In this document: positions 1 to 12,278 of the stretch, piece by piece
Numbering within the stretch: position 1 is the stretch's first letter
Layout of the letters: each line of letters starts with the position of its first letter
Origin: Ophioceras dolichostomum
Lineage: Eukaryota; Ascomycota; Sordariomycetes; Magnaporthales; Ophioceraceae
Length of the DNA stretch: 64,000 bases
Reading direction: 5' to 3'
NCBI GenBank assembly: GCA_003049485.1
Contig: PYST01000010.1
Location: 2,500-66,499, forward strand
Program-made: the position numbers and the translations under genes
Notes under the pieces: generated by a model
Told to the model about the DNA's origin: nothing
Databases searched by the model: none
Seen by the model: the letters and a program-made list of their open reading frames with translations, nothing else

Positions 1-3000
1 TTCCCCCCCCCCCCCCTCAGTCAGGGCTACATGGAGCTTCCGCATAGAGCCAGTTCCAGACCTTAAAAAAACGTTCCGACGCGACTGCTAAGGACCGAGA
101 CATGTCCCTTCAAGCTGCAACCTTGGAGGGCAGCACTCCAGCGAGCGAGACAGCCGTTGTCCTCTGTTACCCACCTGATGACCCTTGTCCGACATCGGTA
201 TGTATCTGCTAGATTGGGGAAATAAGACCAGGGAAATAAGCATGCTCCATCCGCACATCAGAGAAAACTGGGAGGGTCGACGAGGGAAACATGGGCGTGC
301 CAAGGCTCTGGGCTCGAGCGATGGTGCGAAAGCCGACGATGACAAGCGAATTCAACAAGACAGCCAACCTGTACGGGAGTCCACATGATGCTTTCCATAG
401 AGCCAACACAGAGCTTCCATTTTTGCTTTGGGGAAAAGATTTTCGATTCTGAAGCGCCCTCATGCAGCCATCACGAGCGACCCTTTTAGTCTTGCAACGA
501 ATCGAAAGGGAAGACTTACCGGCCGGGCTGACTAGGTTGGTCAGGCTGGTGAGGTCGGGGAAACATCAACCTGGGAAGATGAAACCTGCTTTCCCGTCAA
601 CGAGCCTTTCGCAGACGACCACGACACATGTCGTCCTCCCCGACTAGATATGAAGGGACTGCTGCCTGAGAGAGATAGAACATGGCAGGGCGGTCTGGTC
701 TAGTCGGGGTCGGTCTCGTGGTGCATTCTTTAAAGGGATGGGGAGAGGAAGAGGGGAAGGGAAACTGTGCTTGCAGCGCCTACATGTAGGCAGACAGGAA
801 GGGGCAGTTTCGTCCGATGTGAGGGATGGATGGACGATAAGGCCAACAGCTGGCAACACCAGCGGCTCGCACGCGCCCAGAGATCCCGATACGTACGGGA
901 ACAGCCCGCGAAAAACAAAAAACCAGCCACAGCACGACGCCAGGGTGCACAACAGATATGAGTCTGGCCTCGGCTGGTCGACTTCTGGCCACTTGCCGGC
1001 CGTCTTCGGGCCCTCGCCCCCTCTCTTTTGCTTCTGGAACGCGGCACCAACATAACATTGCAAGTGGTCTGTCTGCTTATGTAGTTTGTACTTAACTCAG
1101 CACGCCAACCTTACAACCTACCCGCCATGAACGGATAGTCACATCGGGCACACTGACGGGCAGACGGACAAAAGCGCCGAGCTGACTTGACTGACTGACT
1201 GACTGACTGCAGTCTGTCTATCACGCATAGACCGGTCGGACAGGCCAAGATGGCCAAGGAGGCCAAGCCCAGTGGTCAACGGCATATCGACCAATCTCCC
1301 CCCTCTCCCCTCTCTTTCCCCGAGGTAACTTGACAGCGGTACGACCTCTGATGGGGCATGGGGACTGACCGTGACTATCTGCACGGACTGCCGGGCTCTT
1401 TTATTGACTCGGAAGACAGAGAGAAAAGAGGAAAAAAAGAGGGGAGGAGGGTGACATGTGCCGTCCCTCCCATGCCTTATGACCTATAGCCCACGATTAC
1501 AGCTCAATACTGGGCCAGCCATAGGTCGACGCCCACGTTGCTGACGTCCTGAGCTGAGGAGACGAGAAGGAGAGGAGGGGCGATAGGCAGAGAGAGCCCC
1601 ACTCACTCACTCGCTCACTCACGCATTCACTGGCCGACGTTGCTGTTTCGTGAAACGCCCTGGCCAGCTGGGCGGCTGCCAAACATGTTTCTCCGTCTGC
1701 CGGATGATCGTCCTGATGAGCGAAGATCTTCCAGAGGGAACTGAAGGCTGCTGGCATGGGCCAGCGGGGTGCACAAGACTTTCGGCGTTACCCAGACCGT
1801 TAAAACAGGGCCGAGGAGACGGGCTACGTACATGTAGTAAGTTAGGCTGGTTCCTTGGAGTAATAATGATGATGCCGTCTTAAATCTCTTCGCAACACAC
1901 CCACCTAATGTCTGCATCGGCAGCTTCATCTATTCATTTGTCATTCCCAGGTTTCCAACACTTTAATCCCGTCCACGGTCCCAACAACCTCGTGCATACC
2001 AACGTGCTGATGGCTTCAGACCCCGTGACCGTGATTCGGACGCTCGCCCGATGCCTGTAAGCCGTCGCCGAAAGGGATGGACGGCAAGAGAGGGCTCGAT
2101 GCAATGATGTTGCTGTTGTTGTCGGACGGGAAGTCAGTCAGTGAGAGGTGAGAAGCACAAGACAGAAAAAAAAAATTCTTTCAGAAAAAATCCCAGTTGT
2201 ATATAAAAATAGACTCCCCGAGAGATTTCCAAGACCCAAGACAAGCTGGCTGCATGCGGCGCCATTGCGAAATCGTCGGTCATTGGCTGATCTACCCCTC
2301 CCTTGTCGAGATTTTGACGTGTGTACCGGAGCTATCTTTGGAGACGTGGACGCAACGCGGGAGAGATTGGGGAGATTTGATGACAGAACAGCAAAGTGGC
2401 AGCTGCAGGTGCAGCTCTCGCCAAGTCAAGTTCGCTGCCCACCCACCCTCCACCATCCCACCCTTCTTTCTTTCCCCACCCTCCTCGTCCAACCCACCCA
2501 CCTTCTTCCCTCCATGTCGTCGTCGCCGAGCGGGCGCCCAGGTCCAGTCCAAGGGCCCTCGCTGACGACCTCGACCCGCCCTGGGCCGCGGGGAAATCTC
2601 GTCAAAGAGTGGAGGGAGAAGCGCCAAGCAAGGCCTAACCTGCCCAACACGGCATAGGTCGGCGCACCATCGCGGCAAAATACAACACTAACGATCCCAG
2701 ACCCCGCTAACAGGCGCCTAACGACCCCTGTTCGACCGAAGGGGGAAAAAAAGCGCTGACCGCCCAGGTGTCAGGATCTCACGCCGCACTTTCTTCCCAA
2801 GTTCTCACTCACCCACCGACTCACTAACAATGTTCTCATAGCAGTGAGGAAAAAAGGAACGGAACAAGAAAGGGTTTGCAAAAGAGAAAGGTTATCATTT
2901 CTATTTTGTCCTCACCGGTCTTTTGTTAGTTCGCCTTAGTCTAACGGCATCTTCCATTTTTCTTTTATTTTTCCTTTTTCGGGTCCAACTTGGTCGTGTT

Positions 3001-5265
3001 ATCTCACTCACCTCCCACACACACATATTTTACTCTCTCACTCTCAATATGGAGGATCAGGAACAATACTTCTTTCAATTTCCTCCTCCTCCTCCATCCA
3101 TCCCACGTCCTCCCCCCTCCTCAATCCTTTGGGGGCTATCACGGTGACGTCTTCCCTTTTTTAAGGTTATTATGTGGACATGGGCCACAGCAGAAGCCCA
3201 GACCGGCCATAAGAGAAAAAGAAAAAGAAAAACTTCTTGCTCTCACCAGTTCCGTTATCAATCAGGAGGGCAGGCCCACAGAGGGGATGCAGTGGACTTC
3301 GTGCATGCCGAAGACTTGGCCTCCTTGGCTGGCCCTTCTTCCCCCTCTCTCCGCTGAGAGAGAAAAGCGGCACAGAAAGGAACCCAAGACGGCCTGGGCT
3401 GCACACCACTGGACACTGATGAAAGGGAGACAGAACACAGAGTCGCTGAGTCTTTGAGTTAAAGAGCCGCCAAGAGAGGCACGCGCAAAATACTACTAAA
3501 TGTACTCATCATCACTTCCATGTAGACGGCGTCTGAGTCAAAAGACGGCGGTTGTAAACGGTAGGTTTAGACTTGGGAACACAAGCTGGATCATGTCTTG
3601 CAGCGGATTTATTGGCTGCCGAGGCTGCGAACATGAAGGCTGGTTTAGCCAAGCAAAGTACAACGGTCTGGTCAGTCAGCCATTGTCAGGCTCTCTCTCG
3701 GTCTCTGTCTCTCCGCCACGCCCCCAGCTGTCTGTCTCTGTCCGTCTGTCTTTTCCTTCACCATCAAAGAGGTTGTTATGTACTACATACACAGAGGTTG
3801 GTGGGGCCTGTCGGATGGAGAATGGAGAGCAGACACCGACGAAAGGTTTGACAAGGTCGCATGCTGGGCCGGCGTCTGCAACCAATATTGCACCCTCCAA
3901 AAAAGATCACCACCCATGAATCCATGATCCTCCAAGTCCCCAGTGGCGATCTTTCTCTCTGCCCCCTCTGTTCGCGTCTTCCACCACTCAGAGAGAGAGA
4001 GAAAGCCCCCGCCCCGCAGTTTTATCTCCGAAGATGGATTTTTTGCGGGAACTGGTCTGGACTGGGCAACGGCTGGGGCAAAGAGAGAAAGTACCCTGCC
4101 CACCAGAAATTGCGCCGAAAGCTACAAAAAAGAAAAAAGCCAAGCAGCCAAGAAAAGCCAAGAAGCCAAGAAGCTACGCGCCCGACCAGCCGAGTCCACC
4201 CAACCACCTCCCATTGGCCCTCTGTTTTCCCCCTCCCCTCCTCTTTTCGCCTCCCGTCCTCTCGCCAAAAGCCGGCTGCGCTTCTCATTGGGCAGGCAGT
4301 CTTTTCCCTCCCCTCCGCTCTCCCCCCCTCGTGCCTTCTGGATCTTGGACGCCCGTGGCTATTCTCAGGATGCGGGATGCACCCTTGGACAGGGGGGGTT
4401 GCATGGTTCGCTGGCATGCTGGCTGTCTGGCTGGCTGGCTGGCCTCGCTCTTCTGTCGTCTCTCAGCGTACGCACTCACTTCACTCGCGATCCACAGTCC
4501 GCCAACCCACCCATCCACACACTCCCTTGTTTCTATCATCAGCGGCGCTCTGGCTGATGAAAGGATGACAGGGGTCGGCTGCAGGCGCCGCTTGGGATGG
4601 ATGGAAGGATGGATGGATGGATGGCAGACAGGCCCAGGCCAGGCAGGCAGAATGGTGGACTAGACAGGCAGGGCGGAGATGCACAAGCGCGCTCGACATA
4701 CATACTACCGGGTCCCAAAATTGTACATATTCCAATATGTACGGGCTTGGACTCTGGTCTGGGCAGGTCACCTCAACACACAAAACCAACCGGTCCTGCT
4801 GCTCTCCACCCACCTGAACGGCTGATCGTTTGCTTTCGTCGTCATAATCGTCAGTTGAAAAGAAAAAAAAAGAAGAATATTCCTCTCTTCTCAAACCCCG
4901 ACAGCATAGTACACGTACACGCCTAGCTTCTCTTGTCTTTGCCGAGATATAGAGGAGCCCGACTTAGAGATAGTGTGTGTCTTCGCCTGGGAAAGGGGTT
5001 GACTACTGCTACTCCACGAGAGGATCGACGGAGATAGAAGGAGAGAGAGAGGTCGTGTGTCTTTTAGATGCAGGGAGAGATCGGTCTATCATGATAGTAT
5101 CGTGAAACGGGCTTCTCCTCCTCCTCCTCCTTAACTCTCCCCTCCTCTCCGCCTCCGCCTCCGCCTCCTCTTCTCCCTCCTACATCTCTTCTTCCTCCTA
5201 TCTTTCACCTCCCTCTTTTCTCTCTCTCTACCTAACCGGCAGAGTACAACAACCCCAGAGCAAAA
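1..5265. other. Gene-poor 5' region, no gene recognised
   Basis: I see no reading frame here with a recognisable domain, plausible splice structure or consistent codon bias. Open frames up to about 235 codons (for example around 3861-4568 and 2148-2657) are proline/serine-rich readings of pyrimidine-rich DNA. Short tetranucleotide repeats are scattered through it: GACT near 1189-1209, CTCA near 1601-1625, CTGG near 4427-4443 and GGAT near 4600-4625. The last 150 bases before position 5266 are strongly pyrimidine-rich, which fits the promoter or 5' leader of the following gene. Confidence 0.6.
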
Positions 5266-7477
5266 ATGGTTCCCTCATTATCAGGAAGGTGGAGCCTCAT
5301 GGCCGTGGTCCTGGTGACGCTCTCGGTGCTGGCCTCGATCTCGACGGCTCTCCAAGTGACGCCGGGGTCGACGTGCGCCGCCGTGTGCATGGACCGATCC
5401 GACGGCGACCCGAACGACCCCAACGGCTCCAACACCAACTCGAGGGACATCGTGTGCGAGGACAACGACTTCAGCTCGTCCATGAGCGGCATCCGGTTCA
5501 AGGACTGCATCGAGTGCCTCCAGTCGAGCAGGAAGGTGTCAGGGGCCGAGAGCGATGTTTGGTGGTACCTCTGTAAGATACACACCCCCTATTCTCTTTC
5601 TGCCTATTTCTTTGGAAGTACTAGGTTGGTGAGATTGGTGAGCTAACCTCGAGTGACCCTCTAGACAACTTGCGATATGCCGCAAATGTGTGCCTCTACG
5701 GCTTCCCATCGGCGGTGCGGAACAGGTCGATCGCCTGCGATATCCCACAGGCATGTGGTGGCATCAAGAACATCCTGAGGACAGGCAACCTCGACCCGAC
5801 CAACGGCACTCAGCTGGACTACTGCGATGCCGAGGGCGGGAAGATCACGAAGGCCTGGAACATCAAAGGCTGCGCTGGATGCTTGCTCGCCACTCAGGAT
5901 AGCAAGTATCTGTCCAACTGTAAGTCCTCACCCCCTTACCCTTCTACTGCGATTCCACGCCGCGCTCGACCACGAGAGCACAGCCCCTGAAGATGTATCA
6001 TCAGGTGTCAAGAGACAAAAGAACCACCACAGCTAACAGGCTAATCCTTCTCTCAACAGTTATGGTCGCCCTGGATGCTGGCTGCCAACAGAGGCCCAAG
6101 GCAGGAGACCTGATCGGAGTCACGAACAGCCTCTTCCAAACGGGTGGCCTAAACGTCACCGACCCGCCCGTGTTAGAGACCGGCGATGCGCCCCCAGCCC
6201 AGACGACCCTCAACATGGGCACCATCGTCGGCATCGCCGTCGGTGCCGCACTTCTGCTAATCGGCGGTGTCGCCCTCTTCGTCGTTTACTACCGCAAGAA
6301 GCGGCAGGCGAAGTTGGCCGAGAAGCGCGAGAGCAGCGGCCCCTCGCCGACGGGCGGCAGCTCCATCACGGCCCTCACCATCGGCGGCGGTGGCGGCGGC
6401 GGCCCAGGCAGCCGGGGCAGCGGCCGCAACGCCTACACGATGGACTACAAGAAAGAGATCGGCATAACATCGGCCGACCCTTACTACGGCCACGGCGGCA
6501 GCGGCGGCAACAACGGCGACTACTACGACCACTTCGAGCAACAGCAAGCCGCCCTGGCCGCGGCCGCCAAGTACGGCATGCTGAACGTCCCAGGCAAGAA
6601 CTCCTCCACGACGGCCGCCATGCCGGCCCACCCGGCCTACATCCCGCGCCACGCCATCGTGAGCTCGAGCTCGCACCACCGATCCAGCACCGACTCGCGG
6701 GGCTCAGGGGCCTCCCGCAACACCGCCAACCTGGCGGCAGCAGCAGCCCATCAGTCCCTCGCCGTGCAGCAGCAGCAGCAGCAGCAGCGCTCCACGCCGC
6801 GAAGCACCCCACGAGCCACCCCAGAGCCGATCGCGATCCACGCCGCGCCGGCGACGAAGGGACACCGCTACGCGAAGACGAACGTAGAGTCCTACGCCAT
6901 GGAGCAGTACCTCTCGCAAACAGACGACAGGCCAGGCCAGATGATGCCGCCTCCCCCTCCCGGCCCACCACCAAATGCGTCCTCCTCGTCAGCATCCGCC
7001 GCCACAGCAGCGCACGCCCGCTCCGCCAGCGCGCCGAACGCCGGCGTCTCCTCCTCATCATCCTCGTCACAACCAGCAGCAGCCATCATCGACCCCGCGA
7101 ACCTCCCACCGCCACCTCCACCGCCCGCCAAGATCCCGTCCCTCGTCCTCCCCTCCGTGCCCAGGATCCGCATGCCGAAGAAATACTCCCCTCCCAAGAT
7201 CAGCGTTGAAGAAGCGACACCCATCGACGGGCCTGGGGCTGGCAGTATTAGCGGGCCCATGGACCTGCAGGAGCAGAACTCGAGCAGCCACGGGCCCCGG
7301 TTCCCCGACGAGCCTTTCGGCGCCAGCCAGGCCCCGCGACGTAGTCACGAGTCCGGCAACACGAGCGATCGCAGCGGGTACGGAAGCGATAGGATCGTTC
7401 GCCAGACTGTTGAGGCGCGCAGGCCTAGGGCGGACGAGATCCCTATTGCGAGTGGGAAGAGCAGGCTTTATGGCTGA
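5266..7477 (+). CDS. Single-pass membrane protein with Cys-rich ectodomain
   Basis: Three exons: 5266-5572, 5665-5919 and 6060-7477 (659 aa). Both introns have GTAAG donors and CTAG/ACAG acceptors, and the phases join cleanly. The start has a good context (AAAAATGG). Residues 1-28 form a signal peptide. An ectodomain with many cysteines and N-glycosylation sequons (NRS, NGT, NVT) follows to about residue 240. One hydrophobic segment lies at about 242-264 (GTIVGIAVGAALLL...), followed by the basic stop-transfer YYRKKRQ. The long cytoplasmic tail is low-complexity: poly-Gly, a run of seven Gln at 6766-6787, poly-Pro blocks and Ser-rich stretches. The layout matches the ascomycete surface proteins often labelled LPXTG-domain or Wsc-like, but I see no Wsc, CFEM or GPI signal. 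A role as a cell-surface sensor or adhesion protein is only an inference from topology. Confidence 0.85.
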
Positions 7478-8997
7478 GGTGCCTACCTAGAAAGGCAGCA
7501 GCCTGCGCGAGCGGTCTATTACCTACCATCCATCTCACCTACCTACTTACCTATCTACCTACCTGCCTGCCTACTACCGCATCTCCTATGACGACCTCAT
7601 CTACGACATGACCACCTCTATCTATCTACTACCGTCACCCTGGAATCCACCACCAAAAACACACACACCCAGAGAAAAGAAGGGAGGGGGGCAGTGACAG
7701 TGGCGGAAGAGGCCAGCCGGATGGCGGCCCGTAACGTTCCGTCTGCTCCTTGTAACCCTCTATACTACAACCAACACTGCCTCCACCTATCATCCCAACC
7801 GACCATCCACCTATCTACCTATCTATCTTCTGGCCTATATCATATCTGGCTCGAACGGACGCACATGCAAGGAAACAGGCGTTTTTGTATTTTGTGTTGA
7901 GGATCATCAAATCATCTCTATCTTAATTTACTTGCCAGTTTTGTGTTCACCTGAACTCGCGCTCCGCCGCATCTCGTTATGAAAGACCGGCTCGGGAGGT
8001 ACTTTTGCTTGCGGATGTTGTGTTTGTAGGTATTTTCCCCATGTTGATTTGCCCAGAACCCGGCGTTTCGGGCGTGTGAGAGAGGAGGGGAGGGAGATGT
8101 GGGAAAACTGAAGAGGATAGGGAGGTACTCTTGCATCATTTATAGGTCACGAAAGCTAGCCCCTGGTATGTGAGTTCCTGGTATCAAATCATACATAGTA
8201 GCTACCAACCTCCTTTGGCAGGATTGGTGGTTTGTAACAGTACAGCAGGCCCGCCAGAAATCAAGACCGCAAATTTTCCTCCACATGATGTGATCGACGT
8301 TGGTTATCTGTACGACAATGTTATCCGTGATCCTTCCGTGGAGGTATTGCCCCCACGACCACGATTTCGTGTACTCCGTTAAGTAAGTGTGTGCAGTGGG
8401 AGCTGCTGGGATCTGATAATTCCCTCTCTCATAGGGCAAACATTGAACCAGCATTGACATCACGGTCATTTTTAAAATCCTTCTGGAGGTTGGGTTGGGG
8501 TCGTTACGACGGCCCGCGGGCGGCGAGGGCTGGTGGACTCCGTTCCAGATCGTGCTACCCGTTGGCTCCCCGCTGTGGGCCAACCTCCGTGCCTCTCGGG
8601 GTTGGTCAAGAAAATCGTGGTTGTCTCCACAAAAGTCGGAACCACCCTTCTTATACACGATCTATTCAACAACTACACATTATACACAGTGGCAAAAGTG
8701 CAAGGACCGGCGTCCGGCCGGCGGGGAAGAGAGAGAAAAAAAGAAAAAAAGACGGGTGATTATGAGTGATACCCGTCTCCGTAAATCAGAGGGAGTAAAT
8801 ACACAGGGCCCCGTCATTATGAAAAAGAGGAGAGAAAAGTCTGGTGCGGTTCGCCTGTCACGGAGATGGGGGGAGGGGGGAGGGGGAGGGAGAGTGCGTG
8901 ACGCCAGCCAACCAGCAAGCCAGCCAGCCGGGCCACCACCGAAGCGACCGCTACTGGCGGCGCGGGACCTCCGGGACCGAGAAAGATTGGCGAGTGG

Positions 8998-9021
8998 GTG
9001 AGTGAGTGAGTGAGTGAGTGA
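8998..9021. repeat. GAGT tetranucleotide microsatellite
   Basis: About six perfect copies of GAGT/AGTG in non-coding DNA. Confidence 0.9.
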
Positions 9022-10167
9022 ACGATCTGTCATCGCCACCGCCCGTCATCAAAGGGGAAGGAAGGAATACACGAGAAATGGGATGTACAACGTGTGATGG
9101 GGAAGTAACCGCCATCCGGTCACGTACTATGGGCTGGCTCTACGGGGCCTTGTTAGGAAGCCCCGTCTAAAGGCATCGAGATTTTGCGCCCTACACACTA
9201 CTCACGCTCTCGGTTGCTCGAGGTATCTCTCCACACGGTCCACCCACTGGCGTTCAGGGACAGGCCTTTGAGAAGATAACCGCCCTACAGGGGGCGGTTT
9301 CTTTGGCCTCAAACTGTGGTATCGTGGCAAGGAGGAAGTGCGAAGGCCTCGCTTTCAAGCCTCCAAGCCAGCCTTCCTCCAGGCAGACAATGGAGAGAGA
9401 CATCGAAGAGAGAATAAGTATGTGTGTGGCCAGAGGGTGACCGAGGAGAGAGACCTTTCTTTTCTCCAGGACGAAACTTCGAGTGAGTTTCCTCTCGCGG
9501 TCAAAGAGGGCCAACTCGTCGTCGTGTCTTCCCCCCGATGACAAGATGCCTGCCTTCCTAGGCAGTAGGGTAGTAACTGGCCAGGCCCTATAGGGCTCAT
9601 CTGGAACTTTTCCCCTCTTGCCTGCCCTGCCTTGCCCTGGCCTGCCCTGCCCCGACTTCAGTCCCCACCAGACATCGTTGGCCTGGCATCGCGACCACAC
9701 ATGCTACTACTACAACTACCACAACGTACCAGACCCGTGACAACTGGAGATGGTTTCGAAACGAACGAACAAACTCCACCGCCTCACGCCTTGTCTCGCC
9801 TTGTGCGGACCCCCCGGAGTCGCTTTCCTCCGCCCCGCCCGCCTCCTCGGACCTCCTCGGACACACGAGGATACACGAAGATACACGAGAAAGGGCGTAC
9901 CTCTGCCGTTACGTCTGCTCTTGAAGATGATGCCTTCCCCCCTTCTTGCCTCCCTCGACGAAGGTCGACACAGGCCAGGCAGGCCCTATGACACTAACCT
10001 CATGTGCTGCTGCCTGTCTGCCTGGTCTGGTTGTTGTTTCGACCCAGAAACGAAGCCAGGACATGGCCTTTGGGAGTAAACGGTTGCGGCGGAGCGAGTG
10101 TCGTCGACGTTGTTGCGAGGCCGTCCTCGCAAAGGTCACGGAGTGTTTAGGTTCCGGGTCGAACCAA

Positions 10168-10237
10168 ACAGACAGACAAACGGACAGACAGACAGACGGA
10201 CAGACAGACAGACGGACAGACAGACAGACTGACTGAC
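10168..10237. repeat. Imperfect (GACA/GACG)n microsatellite
   Basis: Tandem CAGA/CGGA tetranucleotides: three 12-16 bp higher-order units (CGGACAGACAGACAGA) ending in GACT copies. It ends about 35 bp upstream of the TATA box of the next gene, so length changes could alter promoter spacing (inference). Confidence 0.9.
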
Positions 10238-10273
10238 TCTATTAAGGGGGTTCTTCGTGGTGTTCAAGTTGTG

Positions 10274-10281
10274 TATAAATA
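10274..10281 (+). promoter_or_regulatory. TATA box of the 54-aa protein gene
   Basis: TATAAATA at 10274. It is followed by a C/T-rich stretch with TCATC repeats (10318-10345), as is common at fungal transcription start regions, then a leader intron and the start codon at 10566. Confidence 0.65.
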
Positions 10282-10412
10282 CGTCCCTCAACCCTCGACA
10301 AATCTCTCTTTTCTCCCCCTTCCATCATCATCATCATCAACATCACACTCTCATCTTCGACACTCTCAAGCAACAAAGCCTCTCCTTCTCACCTCCCAAA
10401 CTCAACTGCCTA

Positions 10413-10522
10413 GTGAGTAAGCCAACCATACCATACTACCTACCTACCTTTAGCTTCCGAACATAAACCGCTTGCTCTACCCTTAAAGCCCCTGAATCCG
10501 CTAACATTTTTTTCTATTACAG
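10413..10522 (+). other. Intron in 5' leader of the 54-aa protein gene
   Basis: Donor GTGAGTAAG at 10413, candidate branch site GCTAACA near 10500, then a T-rich tract and TTACAG acceptor ending at 10522. The intron is 110 nt and lies wholly upstream of the start codon. A clean leader intron supports a transcribed gene here. Confidence 0.65.
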
Positions 10523-10565
10523 CCAGTTCGCAACCCGACCAAAACCCCCCCAACCAACCACCATC

Positions 10566-10730
10566 ATGTGCCGCCATATCCGCTACCGTGACACCATGTG
10601 CGCCGTCCACAGGATCCAGATCAGGAAGGCCGACAAGAAGATCCCCTGCGCCGCGGCCAATGGGGTGTTCGGTGCTTGCGGCAATGTTGTCAAATCCGAC
10701 GCAAATGCGCCTTGCCCTCATTGCCATTGA
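10566..10730 (+). CDS. Small Cys/His-rich protein, 54 aa, probable metal binder
   Basis: Single exon of 55 codons including TGA, starting MCRHIRYRDTMC and ending CPHCH. Cysteines are at 2, 12, 28, 38, 50 and 53, and histidines at 4, 15, 52 and 54. The C-terminal CPxC plus the CxH near the start looks like a treble-clef or zinc-ribbon arrangement. The upstream TATA box and leader intron, the ACC-rich context before ATG (CACCATCATG) and the high GC of the ORF against AT-richer flanks all support a real gene. No signal peptide or membrane segment is visible. Similar tiny proteins beginning MCxx...Y and ending CPxC are widespread in Sordariomycetes but to my knowledge have no assigned function. 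Metal binding is inferred from residue spacing only. Confidence 0.7.
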   Translation: MCRHIRYRDTMCAVHRIQIRKADKKIPCAAANGVFGACGNVVKSDANAPCPHCH

Positions 10731-12278
10731 GGGGGAGGTGACGACGACGACGACGACGGGATATGGCATGGCTACCTTAGGTACCTAGGTACCTACCTAT
10801 CTACCTGAGCTACTTACCTCCCTCTGAGGTAGCTAGCTGTACGGGCAAGCATGCCTAGGTACTGACCTAGTCCGACGGAGGGGGATGGGATGGATGGATG
10901 GATGGACGGACGGCCCTTGTTGTTTGTATCGTTTGTGATAAAACATGCTTGGCTGGTCCAGCAAGAGATATCACGAACAGGAAACACCGGGGGAGGAACG
11001 ATGGGATGGTAGTTAGAACGTCTCGTGGGCGATGATTTGCTGTTGGCTGGTCCAGGCAAAGAATTTGCAGCGAGACGGAGAAAAGGGGGTAGTGGGTGTG
11101 GTAGGGAGTGAGGCGTGGAATGGAAAGTCGAAAACACCCTCACTTACTTAGCTTACCTAGGTGCCTACCTAGTCACTCCTTTACTTAAATACCAAAGAAA
11201 ACCGGCTTATCTTTGCAAGGCCTGCCTCGCTGATCGGACGCGCCTGTCTGTGTCCGTCTCCACGTCGTAAACAGGACTCCTTTATGGGTGTTGGTACTTA
11301 CCGCTAGCCAGCCAGCCAGCCAGCCAGCCAGCATATTGTCACTAGTTTGATGATGCTGGATGTAAAGCGCCGGACGCCAAAATCAACAGGCCTCAACTAC
11401 CTACGAGGTTGCAGCCCCGTGCTGCCGCACCAGTCCTCCTCCTACACCTGGCAGCTGGCGGTCCTGAATCCCTTCTACCTCGAGGTCGTTCGGCTGATCC
11501 TCGAGTTAATCAGGGCCGAGGTGGATAATGTGCCTAAGGTACACCCACTGTACCTAGGTAGGTACTAGGTACCTTAGGTAGGTACTTAGGTGTATTATGC
11601 ACACGGTAACGCTATTCGGGTAGTAGCCAAGGCCGCCTCGCGTGCGTGGTCGGCGCATTGAACAGACAGACCGTGACCCGTGCCGTATCGACGTGCCGCC
11701 GACGCTCCCGTCCGCGCTTCACCGAGCCGAGGGTGGCGGTGGTGGCTCCGCTCAAGCTGCTGCGGGAGGAGGAAGTGACAAGTGCGGGCGCGGGTGCGGG
11801 TGGGGGATGTGCGGCGGGGCTCCGAGTCACCGCAACGCCGACCCGTCTGAGAGCAACACGATTTTGAGTATCTTCCCTTGCGGCCTTTTATTTCAGTTCT
11901 TTTGGCTTGCAGTTTTGCGAACCTCTACATGGGTATTTGGAAATTATAAAAAAAGGAGGTAAATAGGTATTCAAAAGCTCATGGCATCTGTACCTACCAG
12001 GCATTACGGCACCTACTAGGTAGGTAGCTTTGGTAGGGAGGTAAGGGAGGGAGGGACTTCCGTTAAATTACTGGCCCAAAATGTTTCGGTGCACATCGCA
12101 GGTGCCTGAGAGGTTACACGATGGATTCCGCCACGTTGCTGGGCTCTAGCGATAAGTTGTCGTTTGGATCTTCTTCCAGCACTTAATTGATACACTCTCC
12201 CGCCCCTGTCGGCCCTTTTCCTTGCCTCATCAATCCTGCCGCTCGTTCTGTTCTGTTCCGTTCCTAGCAGCAGCAAAT
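10731..12278. other. Intergenic region with palindromic repeats and GC-rich islands
   Basis: Contains CGACGA (10741-10757), GGAT (near 10890) and CAGC (11306-11331) microsatellites and clusters of TACCTAGGTA palindromes. Two GC-rich islands look protein-like on the plus strand: 11347-11568 (73 codons, with a hydrophobic FYLEVVRLILELI segment) and 11642-11962 (with closely spaced cysteines KCGRGCGWGMCGG). Neither has a good ATG context or recognisable homology, and both may be gene fragments. I do not call them as genes. Confidence 0.45.
11551..11592. repeat. TACCTAGGTA palindrome cluster
   Basis: Overlapping TACCTAGGTA, GTACTAGGTACC and TTAGGTAGGTAC motifs. Related clusters lie at 10772-10800, 10846-10868, 11145-11174, 12011-12027 and 49587-49607. 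The motif contains an AvrII-like CCTAGG core and its own inverse. Confidence 0.75.

Larger units (their letters stand above)
7478..10260. other. Intergenic region, no gene recognised
   Basis: Downstream flank of the membrane-protein gene and upstream flank of the small Cys/His gene. CTAC/CTAT/CTGC tetranucleotide tracts lie at about 7530-7575 and 7805-7830. The longest open frame (8140-8658, minus strand, 172 codons) has no domain, no consistent composition and no splice partners, so I do not call it. Confidence 0.6.

Noticed and set aside
3861..4663. Several overlapping 200-235-codon plus-strand frames
   Set aside because: Three frames are open together because the DNA is C/T-rich and stop-poor; the translations are Pro/Ser low-complexity.
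8140..8658. 172-codon minus-strand open frame
   Set aside because: No domain, mixed composition, no splice or promoter context; probably chance.
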